Shown one piece after another: positions 15,762 to 25,135 of a DNA stretch of 29,322 bases. Each line of letters starts with the position of its first letter. Within the stretch, counting starts at the first letter, position 1. Position numbers and translations under genes: made by a program. The stretch covers positions 1-29,322 of the forward strand of contig JBBIJH010000020.1 of NCBI GenBank assembly GCA_037446075.1, given 5' to 3'. This stretch comes from JBBIJH01 sp037446075 (GTDB lineage Bacteria > Bacteroidota > Ignavibacteria > UBA10030 > JAHEZR01). The notes under the pieces were generated by a model, which made no database searches, was not told where the DNA came from, and worked only from the letters and a program-made list of their open reading frames with translations.

Positions 15762-17817
15762 CGAGGTTCCGCACATATTTAGCATTCTTTTCAATGAACT
15801 CTCTTCTAGGCTCGACATCATCACCCATGAGGATCGAGAAAGTCCGGTCGGCGTCAGCGGCATTTTCAATGCTGACCTGTAGAATGGTACGCGTCTCGGG
15901 ATTCATCGTCGTTGCCCAGAGCTGCTCCGGATTCATCTCGCCAAGTCCCTTGAAGCGGGAGACCGTGATACCATCGAGACGGATCCCCCCTTCTTCAGAA
16001 GCCACCGGAGCTTCTTCGGGGATGGCGGCTGCTTCTGCCTTCTCTGGCGATTTGCTCTTGTCGGCTTTTAGCCGCTTGATGATCTCGTCGCGCTCCTCTT
16101 CATCGTAAGCATAAAGCTCTGTCTTCCCTTTCTTCACCTTGTACAGCGGTGGCTGGGCGATGTACACATGCCCCAATTCGATCAATTGCTTCATATACCG
16201 AAAGAAGAGGGTCAGAAGGAGCGTCCGGATATGAGAGCCATCCACATCTGCGTCGCACATCAGAATGATTTTCCCGTAGCGGATCTTGGAAGGATCGAAC
16301 TCGTCTCCGACGCCAGCACCGATGGCGGTGAAAATTGCGCGTATCTCTTCGTTCTCCAGCATTTTGTGCAGCCGAGCCTTTTCCACGTTCAGGATTTTCC
16401 CCTTGATCGGCAGAATTGCCTGGAATCTTCTATCTCTTCCTTGCTTTGCACTTCCGCCAGCAGAATCCCCCTCGACAATGAAAAGCTCACAGAGAGCAGG
16501 ATCCTCGATGGAACAATCGGCCAGTTTCCCCGGAAGCCCGCCGGCATCGAGGGCGTTCTTTCTTCGAGTAAGCTCTCGCGCTTTTCGCGCTGCCTCGCGT
16601 GCTTCTGCGGCCCGCAGGCACTTCTCGAGGATGCGCTTTGCGTCGGTGGGATTCTGCTCGAGCCAGGCATTGAGCTGGTCCCCAACGATGGACTCCACAA
16701 TGCTCTTTACTTCACTGTTTCCGAGTTTTGTTTTCGTCTGTCCTTCGAACTGGGGTTCAGGCACTTTCACGCTGACTACGGCAGTCAAGCCTTCGCGAAA
16801 GTCATCGCCAGTCAGCTCGATTCCGTTCTGTTTGATCAGGCCGTTCTTCGCTCCGTAGGTGTTCAGTGTCCGCGTGAGAGCGGACTTGAATCCGATGAGG
16901 TGGGTTCCCCCTTCGTGAGTATTGATGTTGTTCACGTAGGAGAAGATGTTCTCGTTATACGATTCATTATACTGCATTGCCACTTCGACAATTGTCCCGT
17001 CCTGTTCTCCGTAGATATAAATAGGTTTTTTGAACAGAGAAGGACGCGTGAGATCAATGTACTTCACGAAGGCAACTAGACCTCCGTCAAAGTGGAGAAG
17101 TTCCTGCGCGCCACTTCCTGCATCTCGAATAAAGATGGTGATCTCTTTATTCAGGTATGCCAGCTCACGCATTCGTTCCACGAGCGTCTCGAACTTAAAG
17201 ACACGGTTCTTGAAAATCTTCCCATCGGGAAGAAAGGTTACCTTCGTTCCCGTCTTCTTTGTCTCTCCAATCACCTTCACAGGGGCGAGGGGTTCTCCAC
17301 GCTCGTACCTCTGATAACCGACTTTTCCGTTCCGGTGAGATTCCACCTCGAGCCACTCCGAGAGTGCGTTGACAACAGAGACACCGACGCCATGGAGACC
17401 CCCGGAGACTTTGTACGAGCGTTTGTCGAACTTTCCACCCGCGTGAAGCACCGTCATCACGACCTCGAGCGCAGAGCGCTTCTCCGTGGGATGCATTTCG
17501 ATCGGGATTCCACGACCATCATCGACGACGGTGACAGAGCCGTCCTTGTTGATCGTCACTTCAATGTTCTTGCAGTAACCCGCAAGCGCTTCGTCAATAC
17601 TGTTGTCAACGACCTCATAGACGAGATGGTGAAGTCCGCGGCTGCTGACGTCCCCGATGTACATCGCGGGACGGCGGCGCACCGCTTCGAGGCCTTTCAA
17701 GACTTGGATTTGCTTTGCACCGTAATCCTCCGTTGCGTAAGAATCGGGCATCGGTGCCTTGGTCTCGACCGCAGCCTGTGTTTTTGATTTCGCCTTTGCT
17801 TCCCCCTTTTTTCCCAT
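15754..17817 (-). CDS. gyrB: DNA gyrase subunit B
   Basis: The ATPase subunit of gyrase, 687 residues. The GHKL ATP site shows catalytic Glu68 and Asn72 in EVVDNSIDEA, DDGRGIP, and the SGGLHGVGVSVVNALS lid. The TOPRIM metal site is ELFIVEGDSAGGSAKQGRDR with downstream DADVDGSH. A Lys/Ala-rich N-terminal extension of about 26 residues relative to E. coli precedes the ATPase domain, and an acidic Ala/Glu-rich insert (about residues 590-620) interrupts the region after the TOPRIM fold. The ribosome binding site is GGGGGAAAGAG. It follows the DUF721 gene by 13 bases. It ends in KYVRNLDV, a peptide repeated just downstream in another frame. Confidence 0.97.
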   Translation of the reverse strand: MGKKGEAKAKSKTQAAVETKAPMPDSYATEDYGAKQIQVLKGLEAVRRRPAMYIGDVSSRGLHHLVYEVVDNSIDEALAGYCKNIEVTINKDGSVTVVDDGRGIPIEMHPTEKRSALEVVMTVLHAGGKFDKRSYKVSGGLHGVGVSVVNALSEWLEVESHRNGKVGYQRYERGEPLAPVKVIGETKKTGTKVTFLPDGKIFKNRVFKFETLVERMRELAYLNKEITIFIRDAGSGAQELLHFDGGLVAFVKYIDLTRPSLFKKPIYIYGEQDGTIVEVAMQYNESYNENIFSYVNNINTHEGGTHLIGFKSALTRTLNTYGAKNGLIKQNGIELTGDDFREGLTAVVSVKVPEPQFEGQTKTKLGNSEVKSIVESIVGDQLNAWLEQNPTDAKRILEKCLRAAEAREAARKARELTRRKNALDAGGLPGKLADCSIEDPALCELFIVEGDSAGGSAKQGRDRRFQAILPIKGKILNVEKARLHKMLENEEIRAIFTAIGAGVGDEFDPSKIRYGKIILMCDADVDGSHIRTLLLTLFFRYMKQLIELGHVYIAQPPLYKVKKGKTELYAYDEEERDEIIKRLKADKSKSPEKAEAAAIPEEAPVASEEGGIRLDGITVSRFKGLGEMNPEQLWATTMNPETRTILQVSIENAADADRTFSILMGDDVEPRREFIEKNAKYVRNLDV

Positions 17818-17830
17818 AGGCTCTTTCCCC

Positions 17831-18133
17831 CTAAGAGAACTTGATATCCCTTACAACCTCTTCCTTCAATGCGGCGTTTAGTCTTCCGATTATTTCTCTT
17901 TTCAAAAGAGACAATTCATTTCTCCAGGTGCTTTTTTCCACCTTTACGATGAGAACACCGTTGATGATCTTCGTAGGTGTCGCAACCTCGGCAATACGTT
18001 CGCCCACAACATTTCTCCATATTCGAACAGCCTCGTACTGCTTCAGCTTTTTGCCGAATCCGAGGTCCTCCATGAGCGAAGTTAAGACCTCTCCGAGGGG
18101 TCGGACGCTTGTCCTCGTCATAGTCATGACCAT
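17831..18133 (-). CDS. DUF721 (DciA-like) protein
   Basis: About 100 residues. The centre, IWRNVVGERIAEVATPTKIINGVLIVKV, followed by STWRNELSLLKREIIGRLN, is the characteristic DUF721 pattern. DciA, in the same domain family, helps load the replicative helicase DnaB in many bacteria. Placement between recF and gyrB is common for this family. Three in-frame ATGs (18133, 18127 and 18121) overlap or abut the recF stop; the one at 18127 forms ATGA with it and may be the true start. Confidence 0.8.
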   Translation of the reverse strand: MVMTMTRTSVRPLGEVLTSLMEDLGFGKKLKQYEAVRIWRNVVGERIAEVATPTKIINGVLIVKVEKSTWRNELSLLKREIIGRLNAALKEEVVRDIKFS

Positions 18134-19272
18134 TTCAGATTAAGAAGCGCGCCGTGTGCAATGTAGAATCTTCGACATCGCTCCTCCGGGACGGGCCCCA
18201 GCATTGGGTCCCGCGCAGCGGTAATGAATGTCTGGCCAACGTTATTCAAGAACTCAAGGAGAAGTTTCGCGCGTGACTCATCCAGCTCGCCGAACACATC
18301 GTCCAGAAGCATCATCGGTGTCTCTCGTCGGCGCTCTCGCAAGTACGAAAATTCAGCCGCTTTCAGCGCGATGAGAAAAGTCTTATGCTGACCCTGGGAC
18401 GCGTATTTCTGTGCCTCGAGGCCATTAATCGTGAAAACGAGATCGTCACGATGTGGACCCACAAGTGTCATACCCGCTCGTGTTTCTTCGTTCCTTGTTT
18501 CGTAAAGTGCATCTCGGAACACTCTCTCCACATTCTCTCTTAGCCGAAGGCTCTTCCTAATTCCTCCGTTCTCGCCGATGGTTGAAAGATAGCGAACCCC
18601 AGGGTCCTCTGTTCCTTCGATGAGTTCCCTATATGCTTGTTGCACGAACAACTCGAAGGTGTCGATAAACTCCAGCCGTGCTAAAAGAAGGCGACTTCCG
18701 TATCGGGTTAACTCCTCATCCCACACTTCGAGGCTTCTAAGAGAATCTGCACGGCCGCCTTTCAACTCCTGCAGAAGGCGGTTACGTTGTTTGAGAACGC
18801 GCCGGTACTCCAGAAGATCAAGTAGATAACTCTTGCTCGCCTGTGAAAGCACAAAGTCCAGAAACTTCCTGCGGTCTGCCGGTGCGCCGAGTGTAATCGC
18901 GCGGTGTTCCGGAGCCAGCACGACGATTGGAAAGAGGCCGACAACGTCGGAAAACCGTGCGACTCTTTCTTGATCGATCGCGATTGATTTCTCCCCTGCG
19001 GCAGCAGAATAGGCAATCCGCACAGCGTTTTCTATCCCAGCGTCAGACCGAAAACGCCCCTCGACTTCAAAGTATTCCTTCCCAATTGCAAGTACGGTCG
19101 CATCGCCACTGCCGAAGACGCTCTTGGTGAGTGAGAGGTAGGCAATTGCCTCGAGGAGATTTGTTTTCCCCTGTCCATTGTCCCCCAAAAGCAGATTACA
19201 TTGATCAGAACAATCGAGCGTTGTGTCCGTGTGATTGCGAAAGTTCCGAACACGGATAGACAAGAGCTTCAT
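18124..19272 (-). CDS. recF: DNA replication/repair protein RecF
   Basis: An SMC-like ATPase that helps load RecA on gapped DNA, 382 residues. Walker A is GDNGQGKTN (residues 30-38), with an N-terminal VRNFRNH typical of RecF. The signature and Walker B region appear late as SQGQHKTFLIALKAAEF and PMMLLDDVFGELDE. It starts six bases after the dnaN stop and overlaps the DUF721 start, consistent with one operon. Confidence 0.95.
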   Translation of the reverse strand: MKLLSIRVRNFRNHTDTTLDCSDQCNLLLGDNGQGKTNLLEAIAYLSLTKSVFGSGDATVLAIGKEYFEVEGRFRSDAGIENAVRIAYSAAAGEKSIAIDQERVARFSDVVGLFPIVVLAPEHRAITLGAPADRRKFLDFVLSQASKSYLLDLLEYRRVLKQRNRLLQELKGGRADSLRSLEVWDEELTRYGSRLLLARLEFIDTFELFVQQAYRELIEGTEDPGVRYLSTIGENGGIRKSLRLRENVERVFRDALYETRNEETRAGMTLVGPHRDDLVFTINGLEAQKYASQGQHKTFLIALKAAEFSYLRERRRETPMMLLDDVFGELDESRAKLLLEFLNNVGQTFITAARDPMLGPVPEERCRRFYIAHGALLNLKWS

Positions 19273-19278
19273 GTTCTC

Positions 19279-20397
19279 TCAAACATTCAATCGGACGGGC
19301 ATCACGAGCATCAAGAGATCTTCTCTCTCCGTCTCTTGCTCGACCGGTTCAACGATGCTCGCCCGCGTCGGCGTGCTCAGCCGGAATCGCACCCTCTCGC
19401 CGTCGATGTGAGACAGGATTTCGGCAACATAGTTTGCGTTGAACCCGATCTCCAATCCCTCGCCCTGAAACTCACAGGGGAATTTCTCCGTTGCTTCTCC
19501 CCCAAAGTCGACGTCCTCAGCCGACACCGTCATCTCCCTCTTGCCAATGGAGAATCGAATCTGATGCGTCGTAGAGCTCGAGTACAGCGAGACACGGCGA
19601 ACGGAGGACAAAAGAGTCTCTTTTTCAACAATCAATTCTTTATCATTTTCCGTTGGAATCACGCTCTCGTAGTTGGGGAAGTTTTCCTCAATCAGCCGCG
19701 AGATCAGGGTTGTGTTCCCGATCTTCACCATCACATGAGAGTTGTTCAGGGAAATCTTGTTCTGCACCTGCTCTGTCGACCGCGCGATCAAGTTCAGCGC
19801 CTTCGAGGGAATGATCACGTCTCTCTGCATCTTCGGCGAAGAAAAGTTCTTCTTGACGTACCGTACCAGCCGGTGACCATCGGTGGAAACGGCGCGAAGC
19901 TCGTTCTTCTTGATCTGAAACAAGACACCCATCATGGAGGGCCGCAGCTCATCGGTGCTGACGGCAAATAGCGTCTTGTTGATCATCCGGCGGAGGTCTT
20001 CGTACTCAAAGGTAAGCTCCTCCTTGCTCTCAAACTCCGGGATGGTTGGGAACTCTTCGCTCGACTCCCCTGTAAGTTTATACTCGCCGTACTCCGTTTT
20101 CATCACAACCTTGTTCGTCGGAGGATCAGCCTGGAAATTCACAACGACGTCTGGCAGAGCACGCACCGTTTCCACGAGTCGCCGAGCGGGGACAGCGATC
20201 TTGCCGTCCTCCATCCCCCTCACCTCAAGAGCTACGATCATGGAAATTTCCAGGTCCGTTGCAGTAATCGTCAGCGAGTTCTTGGAGAGTGCGAAGAGAA
20301 AATTCTCCAGAATTGGAAGGGTGGATTTCACGGGAATCACTCCACTGACTTTTGCAAGAGCCTTCTGTAATTCAGCATTTTGGACACTAAATTTCAT
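19279..20397 (-). CDS. dnaN: DNA polymerase III sliding clamp (beta subunit)
   Basis: The processivity clamp, 372 residues, normal length. The N-terminus MKFSVQNAELQKALAKVSGVIPVKSTLPIL and the final MLVMPVRLNV are standard for DnaN, with three clamp repeats across the length. A strong ribosome binding site (AGAGGAGA) lies upstream of the ATG. It is the first gene of dnaN-recF-DUF721-gyrB-gyrA. The dnaA gene that usually precedes dnaN is absent; a trans-sulfuration gene on the same strand lies there instead. Confidence 0.96.
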   Translation of the reverse strand: MKFSVQNAELQKALAKVSGVIPVKSTLPILENFLFALSKNSLTITATDLEISMIVALEVRGMEDGKIAVPARRLVETVRALPDVVVNFQADPPTNKVVMKTEYGEYKLTGESSEEFPTIPEFESKEELTFEYEDLRRMINKTLFAVSTDELRPSMMGVLFQIKKNELRAVSTDGHRLVRYVKKNFSSPKMQRDVIIPSKALNLIARSTEQVQNKISLNNSHVMVKIGNTTLISRLIEENFPNYESVIPTENDKELIVEKETLLSSVRRVSLYSSSTTHQIRFSIGKREMTVSAEDVDFGGEATEKFPCEFQGEGLEIGFNANYVAEILSHIDGERVRFRLSTPTRASIVEPVEQETEREDLLMLVMPVRLNV

Positions 20398-20454
20398 CGT
20401 GAGGTCTCCTCTGGAGGCTAATTCGGGGGATTCCAGGAGTATCGATTTGTTTTA

Positions 20455-20483
20455 AATTTATGAAAAGAAAGGCAGAATTTCAA
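20455..20483 (-). promoter_or_regulatory. Likely dnaN operon promoter
   Basis: On the minus strand, TTGAAA (20478-20483) and TAAATT (20455-20460) are 17 bases apart. The predicted start is near 20448, about 50 bases before the dnaN ATG. No DnaA boxes were seen in this 142-base gap. Confidence 0.45.
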
Positions 20484-20539
20484 CCGAGCGCAGTACGTGC
20501 GCCAAGGCACCGATGCGAGTAATTCAGGAGTCTCGGAAC

Positions 20540-21750
20540 CTACACCTTTGTTAATGCTCGTTCGAAGTCAGCAATGAGATCTTCGATTCCCTCCACGCCT
20601 ACAGACACGCGAATCATACCGGGCGTCACCCCGTGGCGGGCCAGCTCACGCTTGCTCATGTTAATGTGAGAAGAGTATACAGGAATACTTACCAAAGTTT
20701 CAACACCTCCAAGACTCATCGCATTGATTGCAATGCGGAGATGATCAACCACCTTCACGGCTGCTCTCACACCGCCTTTCACCTCCATCGTAACAATCCC
20801 GCCGAATCCTTTCATCTGTTTCCTAGCAAGATTATGATAAGGGTGAGAAGGAAGCCCGGGATAAATCACTCGATTCACTTTTCCATGCCCTTCAAAGTAT
20901 CGGGCGAGATTTAGAGCGTTCTCGTTCTGTCGCTGGACTCGTAGCTCAAGTGTTTTCAAACTCCGAAAAAGGAGATAAGCCGCAAATGGATCGGCACACC
21001 CACCGAAAGACTTCGCGTTGTGCTTCACTCGAGTGATGAAATCTGAAGTTCCCAGAACCACCCCCGCCACGATATCACTATGACCTCCGAGGTACTTTGT
21101 CGCACTTTCAACAGCGACGTCCACACCGAACTGAAACGGATTTTGATTCACCACCGTTGCAAAAGTGTTATCAAGGACCACCAGAATCGGGCGTCCGTAT
21201 TTCTTTCTTACCTTCGTCGTCCGCGCGACAATCTCTTCAATGTCGATGACATCTAAGGTCGGGTTCGTGGGTGTCTCGAAGTAAACTGCCCGGGTCTTCG
21301 CCGTTGCGAGCTTTTCGATCTGTTTAAGGTTGTGAGGGTCAACATACNNNNNNNNNNGTTGTACTTCGGAAGAACATCCCGGAAGAAACGATACGTTCCA
21401 CCGTAAAGAGCCGGGGTGCTAAGGATCTCTTCGCCTGAGGTCACAGCCGTGAGGATTGTTGTCGTAATGGCGGCCATCCCAGAGGAGAAAAGTGCGGCTG
21501 ATTCCGCCGCCTCCATGAGGGCGAGCTTTTCCTCCACATCGTGGACGGTGGGATTGTGATAACGGGTGTAGACGTATACACTGGGGTCGCCTTCTGCAAA
21601 TCGGATTGGATCGAGGGAGTTCTCAAATCGGTAGGTCGAGGTTTGATAAATGGGAAAGGCAACCGGTCCTTTGAAGGGATAGAGCATTCTCCCGTGGATT
21701 GCCCGGGTAGCAAGTGAGAGGAGTTCCGGTTTCAGGGCGTTCGATTCCAT
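20540..21750 (-). CDS. Cys/Met metabolism PLP enzyme (cystathionine gamma-synthase/lyase type), interrupted by a scaffold gap
   Basis: The start ATG at 21750 has GAGGAAG four bases upstream; the frame extends further up but without family similarity. The N-terminal part includes the substrate and cofactor segments FPIYQTSTYRFEN and YTRYHNPT, then SSGMAAITT. After the N run the frame resumes as YVDPHNLKQIEK, ETPTNPTLDVIDI, and the PLP lysine in VESATKYLGGHSD. The C-terminus (IRVSVGVEGIEDLIADFE) is complete. Sequence alone does not separate MetB (cystathionine from activated homoserine and cysteine) from MccB/cystathionine lyase or methionine gamma-lyase. The placeholder of 10 N breaks the frame; a true length of 3k+2, for example 14, would keep it open. 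Confidence 0.85.
21348..21357. other. Assembly gap (10 N)
   Basis: Ten undetermined bases inside the trans-sulfuration gene. The number is probably a placeholder, since both sides belong to the same protein but in different frames. Confidence 0.95.
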
Positions 21751-21872
21751 AGGTCTTCCTCGGTCATTATGGGGTGATGCACTTTGGTGAAACCGCCAGG
21801 TGAATAAAGGCGTGGAGTTGGTATCACAATGTACAAATTTTTCCTCAAAAAAAGCTCGCCCGTCTGTTTTAC

Positions 21873-21903
21873 TTGAATGTGAACCTCGCAGGATATATCT
21901 TTG
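21873..21903 (+). promoter_or_regulatory. Bacteroidetes-type promoter for the DUF5686 gene
   Basis: TTG at 21873-21875 and TATCTTTG at 21896-21903 are 20 bases apart, fitting the Bacteroidetes pattern of a -33 TTG box and a -7 TAnnTTTG box. The start would be near 21910, 15 bases before the preferred ATG at 21925; this argues against translation from the upstream TTG at 21901. Confidence 0.5.
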
Positions 21904-21924
21904 CAAGAGAAACCGGGGAGGAAA

Positions 21925-24318
21925 ATGCGCAGGAAGTGGCACTCACACCGATCAAGGACTCTCGTTAGCGCTTGCCTGGCACTTACACTCTTGTGCTTTG
22001 TCCGTTTCAACGTTCTCGGCCAAGAGCGAGTGTTTTCTTTTCATGGAAAAGTACTCGACGGGGAAACGGGTTTACCGTTGCCAGGGGTGACATTTCGTGT
22101 TCTCCATACGGGTCGAGGAACAGTCAGCGGCGGGGATGGCGCGTTCTTGCTTACTCTGCCAGCGGGCAACTATACGATTGTAGTCAGTAGTGTTGGTTAT
22201 CTTGCGGATACCCTTTCGGTCATGCTGAGATCGAGTCTTGAGCAAACGATCAAGCTGAAGCCATCGCCGGTCGTTCTGCAGGAGGTTCTTGTGGAAGCAG
22301 AGGATCCCGGAGTGGGGATTATCCGTAGAGCGATTGCCAACAAGAGAAGGTGGATGGATCTCTTGCAATGCTATGAGTTCGATGCCTACACGAAGCAGAT
22401 CCTCCGCCGAGACACGAGCATTGCGAGCATCACAGAATCGTACACACGAGGTTACTGGCGAAGAAACGATGGGCTCCGGGAAGTTATTCACCAGAGGCGA
22501 CAGACGGAGAACATTCCCGCCGCGCAGAACTTCACGATTGTCGGGCAGATTCTGAACTTCAATGAGGATAACATCCGACTTGGTGGGTATACATTTGTAG
22601 GCCCGACCTCGCCTGATGCTCCCGAGAACTATGAGTTCAAGCTTGAGCGGATCTATGAGTGGCGGGGGGTGCGAGTCTACGAGATTTCTCTCAAGCCAAA
22701 AAGTATCTTGAAGCCACTTTTCGATGGCACGATCAGCATCGCCGATAGCACCTATGCCGTCATGCGCGTGAATGTGAAGCCGAACGAAGCGTTTCGCTTC
22801 CCATTTATCCAAGGACTGACGGTCAATTATCAACAGCGTTTCAGCCTGTTCGATCAGATCTTTTGGATGCCGGTTGATATTTCCATCCAGGCAGGGGCGG
22901 AACTGAACGTTCCTGGCATTACCCTGCCACCATTCAGACTTGAGCATCGTTCAGTTCTTTATGAGTACAGAATCAACCCAGCAATGTCGGACAGCATTTT
23001 CGACCTTCATCGAATCACCGTTGACTCCGCGGCAAACAAAATGGATACTACGTTCTGGCAGGCAAACCAGGTTCTGCCCCTGACGACGGTTGAAGAGATT
23101 GCCTATCGAACACTCGACAGCACGCAAACACTGGAGAAGCAATTCCGGCCCCGGGGGATCCTTGCTTCTGTCTCGACAGTTTTTCAATCCCCGATCCGCT
23201 TCCTCGACTGGCGCTTCAACCGTGTCGAAGGGCTGTTCGCTGGAGGCCGTTTGAAGCGGGATAGCGTGCTCACGCCTTGGACCCAAGTTGCTGTGGGAGC
23301 CGGCTACGGGTTCTCTGATAAAGTGTGGAAATGGGATTTCAACCTCACCCACCAGATTCTAAGGAGCCCATTCCTCTCAGCTGGAATTCAAGCATACCGA
23401 AAGCTGGATCATCGGCCAGACGAGAATTTCTTCAGTCCTTTTATTATCTCCCTTGGCTCACTCATAAGGAAGAACGATTACAGGGACTACTACCAGGCTT
23501 CAGGCTGGAACGGTTTCATCGACTTTCAACCTTGGCGGTTTTTTTCACTTCAGCTGGGATACCGTAGTGAGAACCAGAAGAGCGTAGCGAACAACACGGA
23601 TTTCAGCCTATTCTCTCGCAACCTGCGCTATCGATGGAACCCAACGATCCACGATGGTGATCTGTCCAGTCTCGAGCTTTCGATTGCACTTCGGAGACCG
23701 CGGCGAGGCAGGTTCGTCACCGTCGGTGGGCTCAGGCCGGAAGACCCACTGCTGAGAGTCCGCGTTGAACATTCGGCGCCGGGACTCGGCAGTAACTTTG
23801 ATTTCACACGGTATGCTTTTGTGATCTCTTTCCGGCAGCCAACATTTCTAAGCGGGTTGCTTTTCGCGCCTCAACTCAATTTACGCGTGGCTGGCGGAAC
23901 AGCAACGGGCGTTTTACCACCCCAGAGGCTGTTTGATCTGGAGTCGCGTTATACGGGAACCGGGCCTTTCGGAGTGTTGCGCACGTTGCGGGTGAAAGAG
24001 TTTTCAGGAGATCGATACCTGAGCGCGTCGGTGGAGCACAATTTTCGATCGCTTCCCTTTCACTGGTTGGGAGTCCGGTATCTGGAAAGAGAGCAAATCG
24101 AGTTGATCATCTCAGGCGGACTGGGCCGTACCTGGCTGACCAGCCAAACAGCAAATGAACTGCCGTTCGTGGTACGGACGACGGATGGGTGGCACAAGGA
24201 GGTCGGTTTCGCACTCAGCAGGATCTTTGGGCTGCTGCGAGTGGATTTCACATGGAGGTTGGGGAAAGATTCCGGAGAGAGCTTTTTCTCCTCGCTCTCG
24301 TTGGCGGATATCTTCTAA
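21925..24318 (+). CDS. Carboxypeptidase regulatory-like + DUF5686 outer-membrane protein
   Basis: About 797 residues from the ATG at 21925, which follows GGGGAGGAAA; the frame opens at a TTG 24 bases earlier. A signal peptide (SACLALTLLCFVRFNVLGQ) is followed by a CarboxypepD_reg-like beta-sandwich (FHGKVLDGETGLPLPGVTF ... GNYTIVVSSVGY, about residues 38-100). The DUF5686 region includes RRAIANKRRW, an early helical/hinge part, and many alternating beta strands with aromatic ends to the C-terminus, as in an outer-membrane barrel. The family is a hallmark of Bacteroidota relatives. Its function is not established; TonB-dependent receptors share the N-terminal domain but there is no plug domain here. 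Confidence 0.75.
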   Translation: MRRKWHSHRSRTLVSACLALTLLCFVRFNVLGQERVFSFHGKVLDGETGLPLPGVTFRVLHTGRGTVSGGDGAFLLTLPAGNYTIVVSSVGYLADTLSVMLRSSLEQTIKLKPSPVVLQEVLVEAEDPGVGIIRRAIANKRRWMDLLQCYEFDAYTKQILRRDTSIASITESYTRGYWRRNDGLREVIHQRRQTENIPAAQNFTIVGQILNFNEDNIRLGGYTFVGPTSPDAPENYEFKLERIYEWRGVRVYEISLKPKSILKPLFDGTISIADSTYAVMRVNVKPNEAFRFPFIQGLTVNYQQRFSLFDQIFWMPVDISIQAGAELNVPGITLPPFRLEHRSVLYEYRINPAMSDSIFDLHRITVDSAANKMDTTFWQANQVLPLTTVEEIAYRTLDSTQTLEKQFRPRGILASVSTVFQSPIRFLDWRFNRVEGLFAGGRLKRDSVLTPWTQVAVGAGYGFSDKVWKWDFNLTHQILRSPFLSAGIQAYRKLDHRPDENFFSPFIISLGSLIRKNDYRDYYQASGWNGFIDFQPWRFFSLQLGYRSENQKSVANNTDFSLFSRNLRYRWNPTIHDGDLSSLELSIALRRPRRGRFVTVGGLRPEDPLLRVRVEHSAPGLGSNFDFTRYAFVISFRQPTFLSGLLFAPQLNLRVAGGTATGVLPPQRLFDLESRYTGTGPFGVLRTLRVKEFSGDRYLSASVEHNFRSLPFHWLGVRYLEREQIELIISGGLGRTWLTSQTANELPFVVRTTDGWHKEVGFALSRIFGLLRVDFTWRLGKDSGESFFSSLSLADIF

Positions 24319-24330
24319 AGGGCACGCAAG

Positions 24331-25095
24331 TCATCGCGCGCACGTATTTGCGCGCCCGCCGTCAATGCTGTAGGTCACGCCGGTAATCCAGCGCGCTTTG
24401 TCGGAGGCAAGAAAGAGGACAAGGTCCGCCACTTCCTCTGGAGTACCAACTCGTCCAATCGGGTGAGTTTCTTTGCTTCTCTCCAGAAACTTCCCGTAGG
24501 TTTCCTCATCCATCCCGCTTGCTCGGTGGAGATTCGTCAAGACTACCCCAGGATTGACTGCGTTGACGCGTACACCTCTTGTTGCAAGCTCTAAAGACGC
24601 ACAGCGTGTGAATTGATCCAGTGCAGCCTTACTGACGCAATAGGCGAGGACGTTTGGAAACGAGCGAATCCCGGCAACGCTGGAGATGTTCACGATATTT
24701 CCTTTCCGTGCGATTAAAGAGGAGAGGGCAAGTTGAGTTAAGCGAAAGACCGATCGGAGGTTGACATCGAACATTTCGTCCCACTGTTCCAGTGTCGTGG
24801 TTTCCACGGTTCCGGTGCCGATGATGCCAGCACAGTTAACGAGGACGTCGATTCCTCCGAACCTTGTAGTCGTCCGATGAACGATTTCTTTCCGATCTTC
24901 TTCCTCCGTCACATCAGCAACAATCGCTTCCACGTCTGAAGTGGCCGCCTTCATCGCGGTCTCCTTCAGACCCTCTTCTCGGCGACCCGTGATCGAAATC
25001 TTTGCACCAGCATGAGCAAACGCAACGGCGCAAGCGCGTCCGATACCGCTTGTTGCCCCTGTGACGAGTGCGACTTTGTTTTCAAACTCTCTCAT
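24331..25095 (-). CDS. SDR family NAD(P)-dependent oxidoreductase
   Basis: A 254-residue classical short-chain dehydrogenase, cytoplasmic. The cofactor motif is TGATSGIG (12-19), then NCAG (87-90, usually NNAG), the catalytic Ser139 and Tyr152-x3-Lys156 (YCVSK), and PGVVLTNL after the active site. The C-terminal GVTYSIDGGR is typical of FabG-like members, but the substrate cannot be told. It lies 40 bases downstream of the MFS transporter on the same strand and converges on the DUF5686 gene, with 12 bases between their stop codons. Confidence 0.9.
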   Translation of the reverse strand: MREFENKVALVTGATSGIGRACAVAFAHAGAKISITGRREEGLKETAMKAATSDVEAIVADVTEEEDRKEIVHRTTTRFGGIDVLVNCAGIIGTGTVETTTLEQWDEMFDVNLRSVFRLTQLALSSLIARKGNIVNISSVAGIRSFPNVLAYCVSKAALDQFTRCASLELATRGVRVNAVNPGVVLTNLHRASGMDEETYGKFLERSKETHPIGRVGTPEEVADLVLFLASDKARWITGVTYSIDGGRANTCAR

Positions 25096-25135
25096 GATGG
25101 GTACCCTTTCCCTATTCCTTCCTGTTCTGGTGACA

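Noticed and set aside
16168..17787. Long + strand frames (303 and 231 codons) opposite gyrB
   Set aside because: Shadows of gyrB in the opposite strand; no start signals or recognisable motifs.
22072..22947. 291-codon minus-strand frame opposite the DUF5686 gene
   Set aside because: The + strand protein is clearly a family member; the antisense product is not recognisable.
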